A stretch of DNA of 64,000 bases from Sophora flavescens (GCA_030762895.1 CM061062.1:233233879-233297878); one strand, 5' to 3'. Counted from the stretch's first letter, positions 10,171-21,319 are shown. Notes: generated by a model not told the origin, from the letters alone. Made by a program: numbers and translations.

Positions 10171-10896
10171 TCATACTAAAAGAATGGGTGCTCCCCAAGT
10201 AGAAACACTGGGTCTTATGAACTGCTTTGACAACAGATCTTCTAGTTGAGCCTTCAATTCACCGAGCTCTGTGGATGACATCCGATAAGGAGCAATTGAT
10301 ATCGGCCCAGTCCCCAAAACTATACCGATAGAGAATTCAATTTCCCTTGCCGGTGGTAATCCTGGCACATCGGGAGTAAACACCTCCTGAAAGTCTCTTA
10401 CAACCGGTATAACACTCAAACTTACTTCCTCCTCGACATCTAAGCTTGTTAAAAGAAAGCATTTATGATATTTTTCCTTTGAGAAAGACCTTATCGAATA
10501 GGTAGATAGAAATCCAGAAATTTTGGAATCCGAAAAAATTAGGTTCTTGTGAGCACAATCTAAAAGCACCTGATTAGAAGACAACCAGTCCATGCCCAAA
10601 ATCACATCTAATTGTATTAAGGGCAAGTAGATCAGATCAACAAGAAAGTGGTAATCTTGAATGACAATCTGACAAGTCAAACACACAGAACTTACCATAA
10701 CAGGTTCAGCAGTAGGTGTGGAGACAATTAAATCATATGGTAATGAAGTAACAGGTAAGGCCAAAAGTCTCACACGATCATTTGAGATAAATGAATGAGT
10801 TGCACCCGAATCGAAAAGCACTGTTAAGAGGTTACCATCTAGTTCACTAGTACCTTCCATAAGATCTTTGGTGTTCGAGGCCTCAGCACCACTCAT
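10171..10896 (-). pseudogene. Element B aspartic protease and start of RT (open 241-codon stretch)
   Basis: A continuous frame beginning MSGAEASNTKDLMEGT, with the aspartic-protease active site FDSGATHSFIS near residue 29 and the ILGMDWL motif of retropepsins near residue 99. The linker LSVIPVVRDFQEVFTPDVPGLPP leads into the RT finger region and RPSVSTWGAPILLV. The protease would cut the Gag-Pol polyprotein. This is the best-preserved part of B. It is contiguous in order with the zinc knuckle on its 5' side, overlapping by 4 bp in another frame, so a frameshift separates it from gag. Confidence 0.85.
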
Positions 10897-12005
10897 AGTA
10901 AAAACTCTTCCCTTAGTTGTTGGTTTTGAAACTCTGGTACTGTTGACTGTGGGTTGTTGACTATGGGTTCCTGCTTCTTCACCTTACAGTCCTTTTCTAA
11001 GTGTCCCATCAGATCATAGTTGAAGCATTTCATCCCTCTCACTGGACATACATCAGCTAAGTGGGTCGGATCTCCACATTTAAAACACCTCCTCCCTTGA
11101 CTATTGCCTTGAATCCTCTGGTTAACACTTCCGGTGGCTGAAGCAACTGGACGGTACTGTGGGTGGCTCCAACTGTTCCCAGTTGGTCTAGAGTATGGCT
11201 TCTTCAGGGCTTGCCTTCCTTTATGGCCTTGGTTCCATGATCGTGATGGTCCCCCAACATTTCCTCGATTGTCCCTTCCTTTCCGCATCTGTTCTACTTT
11301 TCTACGTTTCTCCACCAGAGCTTGAAAATTCCTGATCTCCAGGGGCAGTATTGACTCTCTGATTTCGTACCGCAATCCTCCTTCAAATCTTTCTCACTTC
11401 TAGCCTTCATCTAGGTTGTCTTAGAAAACCGAAAATATTTGGCCAATGACTCGAACTTGGCTGCATATTCTCCAACGGTCATTTCTCCTTGTCGCAAATG
11501 CAAGAACTCATGCTCTTTCTCAGCTCGAGCACTCTGGGGAAAGTATCTGTCTGGAAACACAGTACTGAAAACCTCCCAAGTAATTTCTTGTTGATTTGCC
11601 TCGAGTAGGTTGCCTGGTGCCTCTCCACCAGTACTCCGCATCTCCCATCAACAGGAAAGTGGCATAAGGCACTCTAACTGCCTCTGGGCTGTTGATCAGT
11701 TCAAAAATCTTCTCTATCTCTTGAATCTACAAGTCTGGTTTTATGGGGTCAACATCCCCATGAAACTGGGGGGGGGGGGGGGGGGGTCTGGCATCGGAAA
11801 GCAGTCAGAGCATGACCTTCTGCGGCTTGCTCAGCACGAGCTTGCTCCTGTTGGTGTTGTGCATCCATAGTAGCGGTCTGTTGAGCAATGGCAACTGCAA
11901 CGTCTGCCATAGCTTGTGCTACAAAATCCATTCCCCCACCAACCGGTCCGCGCCCACCAACAAAACCACCTCTACTGCCTCCTCTACGGCCACGTCCTCG
12001 TCCCG
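10893..12005 (-). pseudogene. Element B gag (capsid and nucleocapsid), frameshifted
   Basis: On the minus strand there is an Arg/Gly-rich N-terminus (RGRGRRGGSRGG), MDFVAQAMADVAVAIAQQ, then a break at a 19-base homopolymer. The capsid region (WEVFSTVFPDRYFPQSARAEKEHEFLHLRQGEMTVGEYAAKFESLAKYF) at 11411-11641 is followed by a nucleocapsid at 10893-11375. The first zinc knuckle is intact (C-x2-C-x4-H-x4-C, CFKCGDPTHLADVC). The second has Tyr in place of its second Cys (CFNYDLMGH). The product would form the virus-like particle and bind RNA. Several frame changes and no clear start codon. Confidence 0.85.
11768..11786. repeat. 19-base G homopolymer inside B gag
   Basis: An uninterrupted run of 19 G on the plus strand, so C on the coding strand. 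It encodes a run of Pro and coincides with a frame change in gag, so slippage or assembly error is likely here. Confidence 0.95.
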
Positions 12006-12186
12006 CCTCTAGCTCCTTAAATGACCAACAAGATAAAATCGGTTAAATGGCAACTAGATAAGGGATATTCAATTATTTCTCCAATATCCATTACTTCTAA
12101 GAAGTAATTCAAACAAGCCTATTCAGAGATCACACAACACAAACACAATAGGCCTAGTTCCCAAAGATTCCTGAAAGACTCGACTA

Positions 12187-12198
12187 GCTCTGATACCA
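12187..12198 (-). other. Primer binding site, tRNA-Met type (element B)
   Basis: The minus strand reads TGGTATCAGAGC, 7 bp inside the LTR end at 12206. It fixes B as a minus-strand element and the LTR to its right as the 5' LTR. Confidence 0.92.
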
Positions 12199-12653
12199 CC
12201 CTTAATGTAACACCCTCACCCGGGCATTACATTAATTAATCCTTTTTACTAATATTAACGTTATTAGAAGACATGTCGATTTCTTTCGGAATGTCAATAT
12301 TTAATTAGTAATTCATTATTAAATGAAACTAAACTTAAGACATGGAATTAAAAGATCAACTTACATTCACAGAAAACATACATAATATTCATATTGATAA
12401 CAAACACCTTCTTAGTGATAGGTGCATTGACAGAAGTTTCCTTGAGTGTACATCCAAGTTTCTTAAACAAAACACTATATTGCACTAGAGTTTAAAGAGA
12501 CAAAATAAAGCATGCGATTGAAAAGATCCATCCAACATCACTACTCCAAAATAAAAGTAGACTTCCTAAGATGGTCAAGACAAACTAGTGATACCCATTC
12601 GGGAGACCACGAAAGTCTCCCTCATTTCTAGAAGAAGTATCAGAAGAGGATAC

Positions 12654-13043
12654 TTACACCCTGGCTCCCTCGTCAGGTGCATCATCATCATCATCACTGT
12701 TCATAGGATGATACTGAGGTTCCTAATCCATGAATTCCTCTGGATCCTCCTCTATGGGTGAAGCCGGCGCCACATTCAGAGGTGGTGGATCCAACACTAG
12801 CTGTCCTAGGTCTGCTAGGTGTTGTGCATACAACCAAGCTGGCGGAAGTGATATCTAGATGGTCTCCACGGTATGAATCTTCCTCTCTGGACCTCCATCA
12901 TGTGTTCCTTCTATAATGCAAACCGGGCCAGTGTACTCGGCCGTGTGATTCCCCGGATGAATCACCCAAGCCCTAGGGTTGTCGACATCCTCAAACATGA
13001 TCGCCCACACCCGGGAGTGCACGAGAGGCAGAGCTGGGTCCTT
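12654..13043 (-). pseudogene. LTR-encoded acidic-tail ORF of element B
   Basis: A minus-strand frame of 130 codons. It opens KDPALPLVHSR, where the E copy has MDPNVPM, so the ancestral start Met is probably lost; an internal Met lies at 12998. It continues MFEDVDNPRAWVIHPG, Y-GPV, RKIHTVET, stop, PPAWLYAQHL, then IEEDPEEFMD, stop, EPQYHP and five Asp. It aligns in one frame over its length with the ORF in the E LTR at 6916-7404. The reading sense is the same as the element's. TAG stops at two positions make it a pseudogene. I do not recognise a known family. An accessory protein encoded in the LTR is the simplest reading; a captured host exon is the alternative. Confidence 0.6.
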
Positions 13044-13226
13044 CTAGTCTCAACATAAAAAAGATACATACATATATACATAAAGGAAAAATGCAAGGGT
13101 GAGATACCAATATATGAATAATTATGACAACTATATGCACCCAAAACACACATAGAAACATATACCAGTAACAAGATATCATTTTAAGCAGTACGTAGCA
13201 AGAGATGATCATCACTTTTTGAAAAC

Positions 13227-13231
13227 CATGA
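13227..13231. repeat. Target site duplication of element C, left copy (CATGA)
   Basis: CATGA directly precedes the LTR start TGTAACAGCC and is repeated directly after the far LTR end at 29575-29579. Confidence 0.93.
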
Positions 13232-13832
13232 TGTAACAGCCTGATTTTCATTATACTGATTAATCAATTAAAATATAAGTAATTATATTTTAATATGAAA
13301 GTAGAAAATGTTTTGTTTAATAAAATAAAATCATATTCCTAATCCACCTTATCATATGAAGTCACAATAAAATTTTCGGTTGAAAATTCAGACAAAAGTC
13401 GGTCTGCGTTTTCACTGCCAATATAAGTTTACTGAGCAGAAAACCTAATTTTGACCCTTGAACGACACGGTTAATGTTTTTATCATGTTTCCTTCAACTT
13501 TGGTTATTTTGAAAATTTTCGTTCAAAAATAAAATAAAATAAAATATTTTATTCGGGTGAAACCTTCAGAAAATACGATCGGATGTGCAACCGGTTACGT
13601 ATTTAAGCAGTTAAAGGAACCCTAAAGGATGAGAGAAGGCTTGATGGGATGCCTAATTAAATGCTTATGACACACTTTAAAGTGATCATGATTACTTTTT
13701 CAAATTATAATCTATTTTATTCCAAAAACCCATTAAACCTTCCTTAAATGATCCAAACAATGCCCTAAACCAAAACTTGCTCTCCAAGCCTTGATCCCTC
13801 TCCTCTAGGCCGTGCACCCCTCCCCCTTCCTC

Positions 13833-13840
13833 TATAAATA
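13833..13840 (+). promoter_or_regulatory. TATA box of LTR C (5' copy)
   Basis: TATAAATA in CTTCCTCTATAAATACCACTC, followed by a C/T-rich leader. It is identical in the 3' LTR (26500-26507). The likely transcription start is about 30 bp downstream. Confidence 0.75.
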
Positions 13841-14574
13841 CCACTCTTCATCCTCACTTCATCACTTTCCTTCCTTCTACTCCATTAAAACTCTTAAGCT
13901 TTCATATTTTTCTTAACTTCAAGCTTCCAAAGCTCTAGTTTTTCTTTTTCTTTTCACTAAGTGTTATTCACAAAAGTTGTTCCTCTTTCTTAGGGTAATA
14001 CTCTCATGTATTATTTTCTTTAAAAACTTCATCTTTTTCTAAAGTTTCTTCTTTATGTCATATATGAGCTTTTATCTTCAAAAATCTCTCAAAAATGGTA
14101 GAAAACTCCTTTTGAGTTGAAACCAATTTCTATGGTCTTGTATTTACTTGTAGTTTAACATACTAAGAGGTTGTATAAATCAAAAATCTCCATCCTCTAT
14201 TTCTTGAGGAGGCCCAATCTACTCATGATGGCCTAGGGAGTGTTTGGTTTCAACTTCTTTTACATGATCATGTGTTAGTTTTTTTTTAAGTGTTCCTTGA
14301 TCATTGAATCCATAAATCTTGGAAGGTTTTGATAGCTTGTTTTCCCATGATGGCCAAAACTATGTATTAGTGGCCTAGGATACTATGTTTCAACTTATCC
14401 AAGTGTGATCATGAACTTAGAACCCTAATACATTGTGATGCTTTACTTTATTCTTGCTTCATTTATTTATTGTGCTTTCTTTATGGCTTTCCTTACTTGT
14501 GCTTATTTATTTTTATGTCATTATGTTTCTGTTCATGTGATTTACTTCCATGTTCTTTATATTCGTGTCTTTTA

Positions 14575-14735
14575 TTTTATGTCATTTATATTTATGCCAT
14601 TTAATTTATGTCATTTACATTATGTCATTTACTTTTATGTCATTTATATTTATGCCATTTACTTTATGTCATTTACATTATGTCATTTACTTTTATGTCA
14701 TTTATGTTTATGTCATTTATGATTCATTTACTTAT
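14575..14735 (+). repeat. Short tandem repeat TATGTCATTTAC in LTR C
   Basis: About a dozen imperfect units of 12-14 bp (TATGTCATTTA, with TATGCCATTTA variants). Its translation is a low-complexity hydrophobic string, so I do not treat it as coding. Confidence 0.85.
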
Positions 14736-16049
14736 GTCATTATGCTTTAATTACTTATAGGCTTATGTTGTTCTTACTTTATGTGCTTATGAGCTTTGTT
14801 ATTTAAAGTCCTATGTTTCTTCCAAGATGATCATACTTGAGCTCCATAAGTTATTGGATGCTAAAAGGTCTAAGAGATTGGAAAAATTTAAAGATTTCTA
14901 TCATGAAAACCCAAGGATGGCCGAATCTTAAAGGTTATGGACCTAGGGTGTTTCGTTTTTCATTTTCCAAAGTGATCATGGTTTTGAGCTCCTTACTATT
15001 AATGGATGCTAAACCAAAGAGATTGGAAAGTTTAAATGTTCCTAGCCTATCTTATTGGTCAAGGCCGAATCTCCATCAAGTGTAACTTGGTGGGATTTTT
15101 GTTCAACTTTGTTTAAAGTTATCTTGTTTTAAACTCCTAGCACTTAAGGATCATAAATCCCTAAGTTGCATGTGTTTTGGAAACTTCTAGCACTTAAGGA
15201 TCATAAATCCAAGAGTCGCATAAATTTCGGAAACCCCTAATCCTAGTTTATTGTATGACCGAACCTATACCTTGTGGTTAGTGTTCTTTGATTGAGTTTT
15301 AACTCAAGATTTCATGTTTTGTAACCTTAGACTTCCATCTCGAAGGAAACGAGGACTTTCATGGTATACCTCTTCGAGTATCTAATCTCCTTACCTTCAC
15401 AGAAGGTGGAGTTAATACTTTGTGGTGTGACCACGAGGAGCTTCGAGTTCGGGAGTTCGGTGATAACCCAGGTGGGGGAAAGAATCAACCTATCGTCGGA
15501 ATCGATAAGTAGTAAATTATGTAGTAATTATGTAGGGCGACCTAAACCCTACTAGAAGTCGAATAATCGATAAGACCAGAATCGCTTTAAATTGCTTTTA
15601 TAAAACATCCATGGTGATTCGGGGATTGTAGGTTGATCGATATTAAGTTGATGTTTATACTGTTGATGGTTGATTTGAGTTTTATTACCTTTATTGAACT
15701 GATTTAGTGCTATGTTGATGTTTTGAAATATCTTTGATTGACTTGATGTTATGCATGATCTGTGTGGTATTTACTTTATGCTTAGTGGATTAAGCGAAGA
15801 TATATATGTGGTCTAAGAGATGAGTTGTTTTGGACGTGAGGATCATGATGATTTTTAGAGGTGCCTAACCTACATGAAATATGTTAAAGAGGTGTTGTGA
15901 CATAGAGCATGTGTTGAGGTCTTGATGAGAGGTTAAGGCACTAGGTTATGACCATAGGAGTCTGCGAGGTTCATAAGTTGTGTTGTTTCTATTACCGTAT
16001 GTGGGACATATACAAGACCCGAAGTCCTTGTGGGACCGTCCAAAGGGTA

Positions 16050-16335
16050 AACTTAACTTGTGCAGCTCCGAGTGTTATTGCTTTGCATGAGCACCTCTGG
16101 GAGTGGACGAGGTGTGCACCGGGATCATCGTGCAGCTGTAGTGTCACCCTTTGCGTGAGCGTTATTACCATGGTGAAGGTGTGCACCGGGATAATCGTGC
16201 AGCTATAATGTCATTGCCTTGCATGAGCACCCACGATCCGGGGTGTGCACCGGGTTTAATGTGCAGCTATTGTGTCATTGCTTTGCATGAGCATTCTCAC
16301 CATGACTAAGGATGTGCACCGGGAATGGGACGTGT
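16050..16335 (+). repeat. Tandem array with GTGTGCACCGGG in LTR C (5' copy, four units)
   Basis: Units of about 60-80 bp carry GTGCAGCT, CATTGCTTTGCATGAGCA and GTGTGCACCGGG. The 3' LTR of the same element (28708-28915) has one unit fewer. It lies where LTR A has its own, unrelated ten-unit array. Confidence 0.85.
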
Positions 16336-16590
16336 CGCTTGGACGACTGACCGATAACTATAACTATGATAGGGAAAGCATAGCCATTTTTAGTATCAAG
16401 TTTTAGTTGTAGGAGTGAGGGTAGGATGGATATAAGAATTTTATGGAAGATGGATGACTTGATTGATGTTGTGTCTGTGATAATTACTGTATAGTTTACT
16501 ATGACTCTTTTTCGCTTTTGATGATAGAACTGTTTCTTATCCCCTGTATATTTCTGTATGTTGTATTTTGTCTCCTTGTGGAACCGTACG

Positions 16591-16683
16591 AGAAGACCCT
16601 GTGGATGAACGTAACCGGAGGAGTTGGATGGAACTCCCTACGAACCCAATGCCGGAGGACGAGCTGTGACCCATGGTGATTAG
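16591..16683 (+). pseudogene. EELDG micro-ORF remnant in LTR C (5' copy)
   Basis: After one frame change the translation gives EELDGTPYEP-NAGGRAVTHGD and a TAG stop, clearly related to the 28-codon frame in LTR A. The 3' LTR copy ends at 29270. Confidence 0.4.
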
Positions 16684-16989
16684 GGTCTAGTTAGTTATGG
16701 CCAGTGCGTTTGTGTCGTGAAGCTTTATCTTTCCGCTTATGTTTTGTATAACTATGCACCAGTTCGGGATCCTATTGATGGGATGCCCTGAAACAATGTT
16801 TGGATAACTCTGATGCTTTAAGTATGTGTAATATATTTATGTTTGCATATTCTGTTCTATATGAATCTATTTGCTTACGAAATTAAGTTTCAATTTTTAC
16901 GTAATTTTCACGTTAAGCGTGCGATTAAGTAATTAAATAATGAGGTTTTAAACTAAATGACACAAAGGGGCACAACGGGGTGTCTCATT

Positions 16990-17001
16990 TGGTATCAGAG
17001 C
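16990..17001 (+). other. Primer binding site, tRNA-Met (element C)
   Basis: TGGTATCAGAGC, 2 bp after the LTR end. A full 12-base match to the usual Ty3/gypsy and copia initiator-Met site. Confidence 0.95.
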
Positions 17002-17216
17002 AGTTTGATTCTGATCGGACTGCTAAAAGTTAGGGTGTTGTTACTGGTCATGTCTAGTTGAATCCACATCGGATTTAGACTATGTTTAAAAGTGGGGTAG
17101 AGTGTCCAAACCTAATACAAAAGTAGATATTAGTATGGCATATGGTATTTATATACCTGCTTATGTGGTATTATATGTCATACTAATTAGAGTGGATGAT
17201 TTCTTTCATCAGAATC

Positions 17217-17831
17217 ATGGCACGTGGAAGAGGACGTCCAACTAATAGTGGAGAAAGGACTCCAGAAAGGGTCATTGGAGCTGTCAATGACAATGCTGAC
17301 ATTGGAGGAGGATCATCTTTGACTCCCAACACCATGGAGACAATAGCTGCTGCTGCTATGCTATTGCAAACCCAGCAGAATGCTGAGATGCTGCAAATGA
17401 ACAAAGAGCATCTAGAGATCAAGAACCAGAGGAGGGCAGTAACAGCTGAGGATGCCGGATTGGCAACCTTTATGAATGGGAAGCCACCTAAATTCAGAGG
17501 AGAATACGATCCAGAGAAGGCAGAATGGTGGATACAGGAGATTAAGAAGATATTCGATACTATGCGCTGCCGAGAGGATAGCAAAGTGACTTATGCCGCC
17601 TTTATGTTAACTGAGGGGGCAGAATTCTGGTGGAAGGGCAAGAGAAGGTTATTGGAGGCTGAAGGTAGTGTAGTTACATGGAAATTATTCACTGATTTCT
17701 TCTTCGAGAAGTATTTTCCGCATATAGTTAGACACGAGAAGAAAAAGGAATTCACAAACCTCAAGCAAGGAAATATGTCTGTTGGTGAGTATGCATTGAG
17801 GTTTGAGGCGTTGATCAAGTTTTCAGAATAG
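17217..17831 (+). pseudogene. Element C gag, N-terminal and capsid part, truncated by deletion
   Basis: The best start is ATG at 17217 (MARGRGRPTNSGERTPERV), the Arg/Gly-rich start usual for Tekay gag. The frame is open through the capsid (PPKFRGEYDPEKAEWWIQEIKKIF, EFWWKGKRRLLEAEG, WKLFTDFFFEKYFPHIVRHEKKKEF, NLKQGNMSVGEYALRFEALIKFS) for about 204 codons. At about 17824-17828 it jumps straight into the thumb region of RT in another frame and meets TAG. The zinc knuckles, the protease and the catalytic half of RT are absent. The remaining capsid frame is undamaged. Confidence 0.9.
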
Positions 17832-18660
17832 CCGTAGATCCAGCTAAGGTTGAGGCAGTTCTTAAATGGGAACGACCTAAGTCAGTGAGTGAAGTACGGA
17901 GTTTCTTAGGACTTGCTGGATATTATCGGAGGTTCATAGAGGGATTCTCTAAGATTGCGTTGTCCATGATGCAGTTAACTAGAAAGGATACAACTTTTGC
18001 ATGAACGGACAAGTGTGAGCAGAGTTTTCAAAAGTTGAAGGAAAGGTTGACTACATCACCTGTGTTGATCTTACCAGACCCTCTAGGACAGTTTGATGTA
18101 TACTGTGATGTGTCATACCAAGGTTTAGGTTGTGTTCTGATGCAAGAGGGAAGAGTTGTCGCTTATGCTTCCCGACAGTTGAGGATTCATGAGAGGAATT
18201 ATCCTACTCATGATTTGGAGTTAGCAGCAATAGTGTTCGCATTAAAGATATGGTGACACTTTTTGTATGGAGCAAAGTTTAATGTTTTTAGTGACCATAA
18301 GAGCCTGAAGTACTTGTTCGATCAAAAGGAATTGAATATGAGGCAGCGGAGGTGGATGGAGTTCATAAGAGATTACGATTTTGAGTTATTGTACCACCCT
18401 GGTAAGGCCAATGTGGTAGCAGATGCCTTAAGTAGGAAGTCCTTGCATGTATCCGCAATGATGGTTAAGGAGTTAGAATTGCTTGAACAATTCAGAGATC
18501 TGAGCTTAGGAATGGAATTACATAAAGATAAAGTTTGCTTAAGTATGGTCACTATTAGTAGTGATTTCTTGAAAAGTCTTAAAGATAAGCAAGTTCAGGA
18601 TCTATACCTTTGGGAGATTAGTAAGGGGATAGACGGGGGTAAAGTTTGAGTTCACCAGGG
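17828..18660 (+). pseudogene. Element C RT connection and RNase H (5' end deleted)
   Basis: It begins inside RT at IAVDPAKVEAVLKW, then SFLGLAGYYRRFIEGFSKIA, RNase H (SPVLILPDPLGQFDVYCDVSYQGLGCVL, YASRQLRIHERNYPTHDLELAAIVFALKIW, FSDHKSLKYLFDQ, YHPGKANVVADALSRK). Stops in frame at 18002-18004 (probably Trp to TGA) and 18254-18256. The frame is lost at a G-run near 18645. The RT catalytic box is missing, so no RT activity is possible. Confidence 0.92.
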
Positions 18661-18671
18661 GAGCATATGGT

Positions 18672-19984
18672 GTGTTAAGGTTTAAGGATAGGATATGTGT
18701 GCCAGAGGATGCAGAACTTAGGAAGATGATTTTGGAAGAAGCACACAAGAGTAAGTTGAGTTTTCATCCTGGATCCACAAAGATGTATCAAGATTTGAGG
18801 AAAATGTTTTGGTGGACCAGAATGAAGAAGGAAGTAGCAGAGTATGTTTTATCTTGATTGGTGTGTCAAAAGGCGAAGATTGAACATCAGAAACCAGCAG
18901 GATTATTACAATCTTTAGATATCCCAGAATGGAAATGGGATAGTATAGCTATGGATTTCGTGGCCAGATTACCACGAACTCCTAAGAAGCATGTGCGTTT
19001 TGGGTTATCATTGATTGGTTGACGAAGTATGCTCACTTCTTACCTATTAGAGAAGGTGATAAATTAGAAAAGTTAACCCAGATTTACATCAGCGAAGTGG
19101 TTAGATTGCATGGTGTGCCATCAAGCATTGTCTCAGATCGAGATCCTAGATTTACCTCTCAATTTTGGAAACAATTGCAACATGCCTTGGGAACGAAATT
19201 GAGAATGAGTTCTGCCTATAATCCCCAAACCGATGGGCAATCAGATAGGACAATTCAATCATTGGAGGATCTATTGAGAGCTTGTGTGTTGGAACACACT
19301 GGCAGTTGGGATGATTTCTTGCCATTGATTGAATTTACTTATAACAACAGTTTCCAAAGTAGTATCGGAATGGCACCGTATGAGGCTTTGTACGGCAGAA
19401 AGTGTAGGACCCCATTATGTTGGTATGAGACTGGTGAGAACCAAGTTTTGGGTCCGGATGTGGTACAACAGACTACGGAACAAGTCAGGAAGATAAGGGA
19501 AAAGATGAAGGAAGCACAGGATAGGCAAAGGAGCTATAGTGACAAGAGGAGGAGACCATTAGAATTCCAGGAAGGTGATCACGTATTCTTGAGAGTTACT
19601 CGAAAAACTGGAATTGGCAAAGCTATCAAATCTAGAAAACTTACTCCTCGTTTTATGGGACCTTTTCAGATTCTTCGACGAATTGGTCTAGTAGTTTACC
19701 AAATTGCCTTGCCACCAAATCTTTCCAACATTCATGATGTCTTTCATGCTTCTCAGTTGAGAAAGTACTATCCTAATCCATCTCATGTGGTTGAGTCTGA
19801 GTCGATACAACTGCGAGAAAACCTAGAGCATGAGGCCATACCTGTGAGGATCGCAAATAGACGGATTAAGGAGCTTCGTGGTAGACAGATTCCTTTGGTT
19901 AAGGTCATATAGGATGAAACTACTGGAGATGCAACTTGGGAACGTGAGACGGATATGCAACAACAATATCCACATCTTTTCTGA
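18672..19984 (+). pseudogene. Element C integrase with Tekay-type C-terminal tail
   Basis: The zinc-binding region (HKSKLSFHPGSTKMYQDLRKMFWW) is at 18672-18857. The catalytic core (SDRDPRFTSQFWKQL, AYNPQTDGQSDRTIQSLEDLLRACV, EFTYNNSFQSSIGMAPYEALYGRKC) and the GPFQILRRIG fold lie in one open frame from 19019. The tail KELRGRQIPLVKVI ends at TAG (19910-19912), then in frame WERETDMQQQYPHLF with a stop at 19982-19984. That tail is the chromodomain-like end of Tekay integrases; the TAG stands where the family has Trp. Breaks near 18857 and 18990 separate the zinc region from the core. Confidence 0.92.
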
Positions 19985-19993
19985 GGTATGTAA

Positions 19994-20031
19994 ATTCCGA
20001 GGACGAAATTTTCTTTTAAGAGGGGTAGTAA
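19994..20031 (+). other. Polypurine tract and pre-LTR block (element C)
   Basis: ATTCCGAGGACGAAAT, then TTAAGAGGGGTAGTAA, directly before the 3' LTR. Near-identical to 2444-2482 in element A. Confidence 0.9.
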
Positions 20032-20456
20032 TATAACAGCCTGATTTTCATTATACTGATTACTCAATTGAAATATAAGTAATTATATTTTAATATGAAA
20101 GTAGAAAATATTTTGTTTAATAAAATAAAATCATATTCCTAATCCACCTTATCATATGAAGTCACAATAAAATTTTCGGTTGAAAATTCAGACAAAAGTC
20201 GGTCTGCGTTTTCACTGCCAGTATAAGTTTACTGAGCAGAAAACCTAATTTTGACCCGTGAACGACACGATTAATGTTTTTATCATGTTTCCTTCAACTT
20301 TGGTTATTTTGAAAATTTTGGTTCAAAATAAAATAAAATAAAATAAGATAAAATATTTTATTCGGGTGAACCTTCAGAAAATACGATCGGATGTGCAACC
20401 GGTTACGTATTTAAGAAGTTAAAGGAACCCTAAAGGATGAGAGAAGGCTTGATGGG
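20032..20456 (+). mobile_element. Element C 3' LTR, left part
   Basis: It matches the first 425 bp of the 5' LTR but begins TATAACAGCC where the 5' copy has TGTAACAGCC, so the terminal TG is mutated. It is interrupted by element F and resumes at 26316. Confidence 0.95.
20452..20456. repeat. Target site duplication of element F, left copy (ATGGG)
   Basis: ATGGG precedes TGTTGAGTCACC and is repeated at 26311-26315 after the far end. The uninterrupted sequence is visible in the C 5' LTR near 13650. Confidence 0.95.
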
Positions 20457-21287
20457 TGTTGAGTCACCGGCAAGTGTACCGGGTCGTCGCAAGTAATAAA
20501 ATAAACACGGTAAGTAATTACCGAGGTCGAACTCAGGGATTGGGCTACCAATTCGACTAATCCGCGGGAAATCAGATACGTTTGGTCAAGTTACAGAAGG
20601 TGGTTGAGAGAGAAGATAGGATTGAATTCAAATTAACAAATCTAATAAAATAATTAACTAAAAATCTGAAATTAAAATATCCAAGGTCTCAAATCCACCT
20701 ACCCAATCATGTATAGTACCCAAGTGATGATGAATTCCTCCCTAAGTTCAATTACAATGTCAACCGGGACCCCCAAATTCTCCTATATCCACTGTCGTGC
20801 TCAATAGGACGTATTCGACGATTGGATTAATTACTTACTAGGTCTCATAATCCTAATCTCGAATTCTATTAATTCTTGTTCCCTATAAGGTTGCACTAAT
20901 CTCCTAAATCCACTGTCGTGCTCATTATTCGATTAGTGATCCCAATCCAAGTTCTAAAATGCGAATCGCCGATCAGCCTCAAACACTTTTAACTAGTCAA
21001 TCACGCAACACATATGATCAACACAATCAAATCAGAATTGGAAAACATAAATTGAGACAAGGGAGAAAGACATACATCACATCGAATCTAAACCGCCATG
21101 GGCGGCTTCATTGCTCCCTCGGACGAGGGGATTAGTTCCTCATGCTCATAGACAAACAATCGGACATAATCTCCATAACAAAACAAGAAAAGAAAAGGGG
21201 AGACGCAGCTCCAGAAGAAACAAGGATTCGTAACTACTGATCTAAACAAGTGGAAAAACTTCGATTCCCCATTCTGATCTGAAACAG

Positions 21288-21300
21288 CCTATAAATAAGG
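21288..21300 (-). promoter_or_regulatory. TATA-like site of LTR F (left copy)
   Basis: CCTATAAATAAGG on the plus strand, TATTTATA on the minus (sense) strand. It lies about 20 bp downstream, in the sense direction, of the nearest palindrome of the cluster. The same arrangement is found at 25643-25655. Confidence 0.5.
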
Positions 21301-21319
21301 ATTCTGGTTCTCGGCCTCT

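Larger units (their letters stand above)
12206..13231 (-). mobile_element. Element B 5' LTR, inner (3') part
   Basis: On the minus strand this segment ends GTAATGCCCGGGTGAGGGTGTTACA-like, just before the primer site. The LTR is interrupted at 13231 by element C and resumes at 29580. The two parts sum to about 4.18 kb. The LTR begins at 32733 on the minus strand with TGTAACGCCCCG, so it has TGTAAC...GTTACA ends. It carries the acidic-tail ORF. Confidence 0.9.
13232..16987 (+). mobile_element. Element C 5' LTR (3756 bp), Tekay-like
   Basis: It starts TGTAACAGCCTG, ends GGGGTGTCTCA, and is followed by a tRNA-Met primer site. The matching 3' LTR is 20032-29574 minus the nested element F. Contents: a U3 block shared with A and B (about 13378-13470), a TATA box, two tandem-repeat regions, a block shared with A (15470-15650) and the EELDG remnant. 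It is related to family A in its 3' third but clearly a separate family. Confidence 0.95.

Noticed and set aside
14435..14750. Hydrophobic reading frames in LTR C that look like membrane proteins
   Set aside because: They are translations of the TATGTCATTTAC tandem repeat, occur in overlapping frames and change with unit number.
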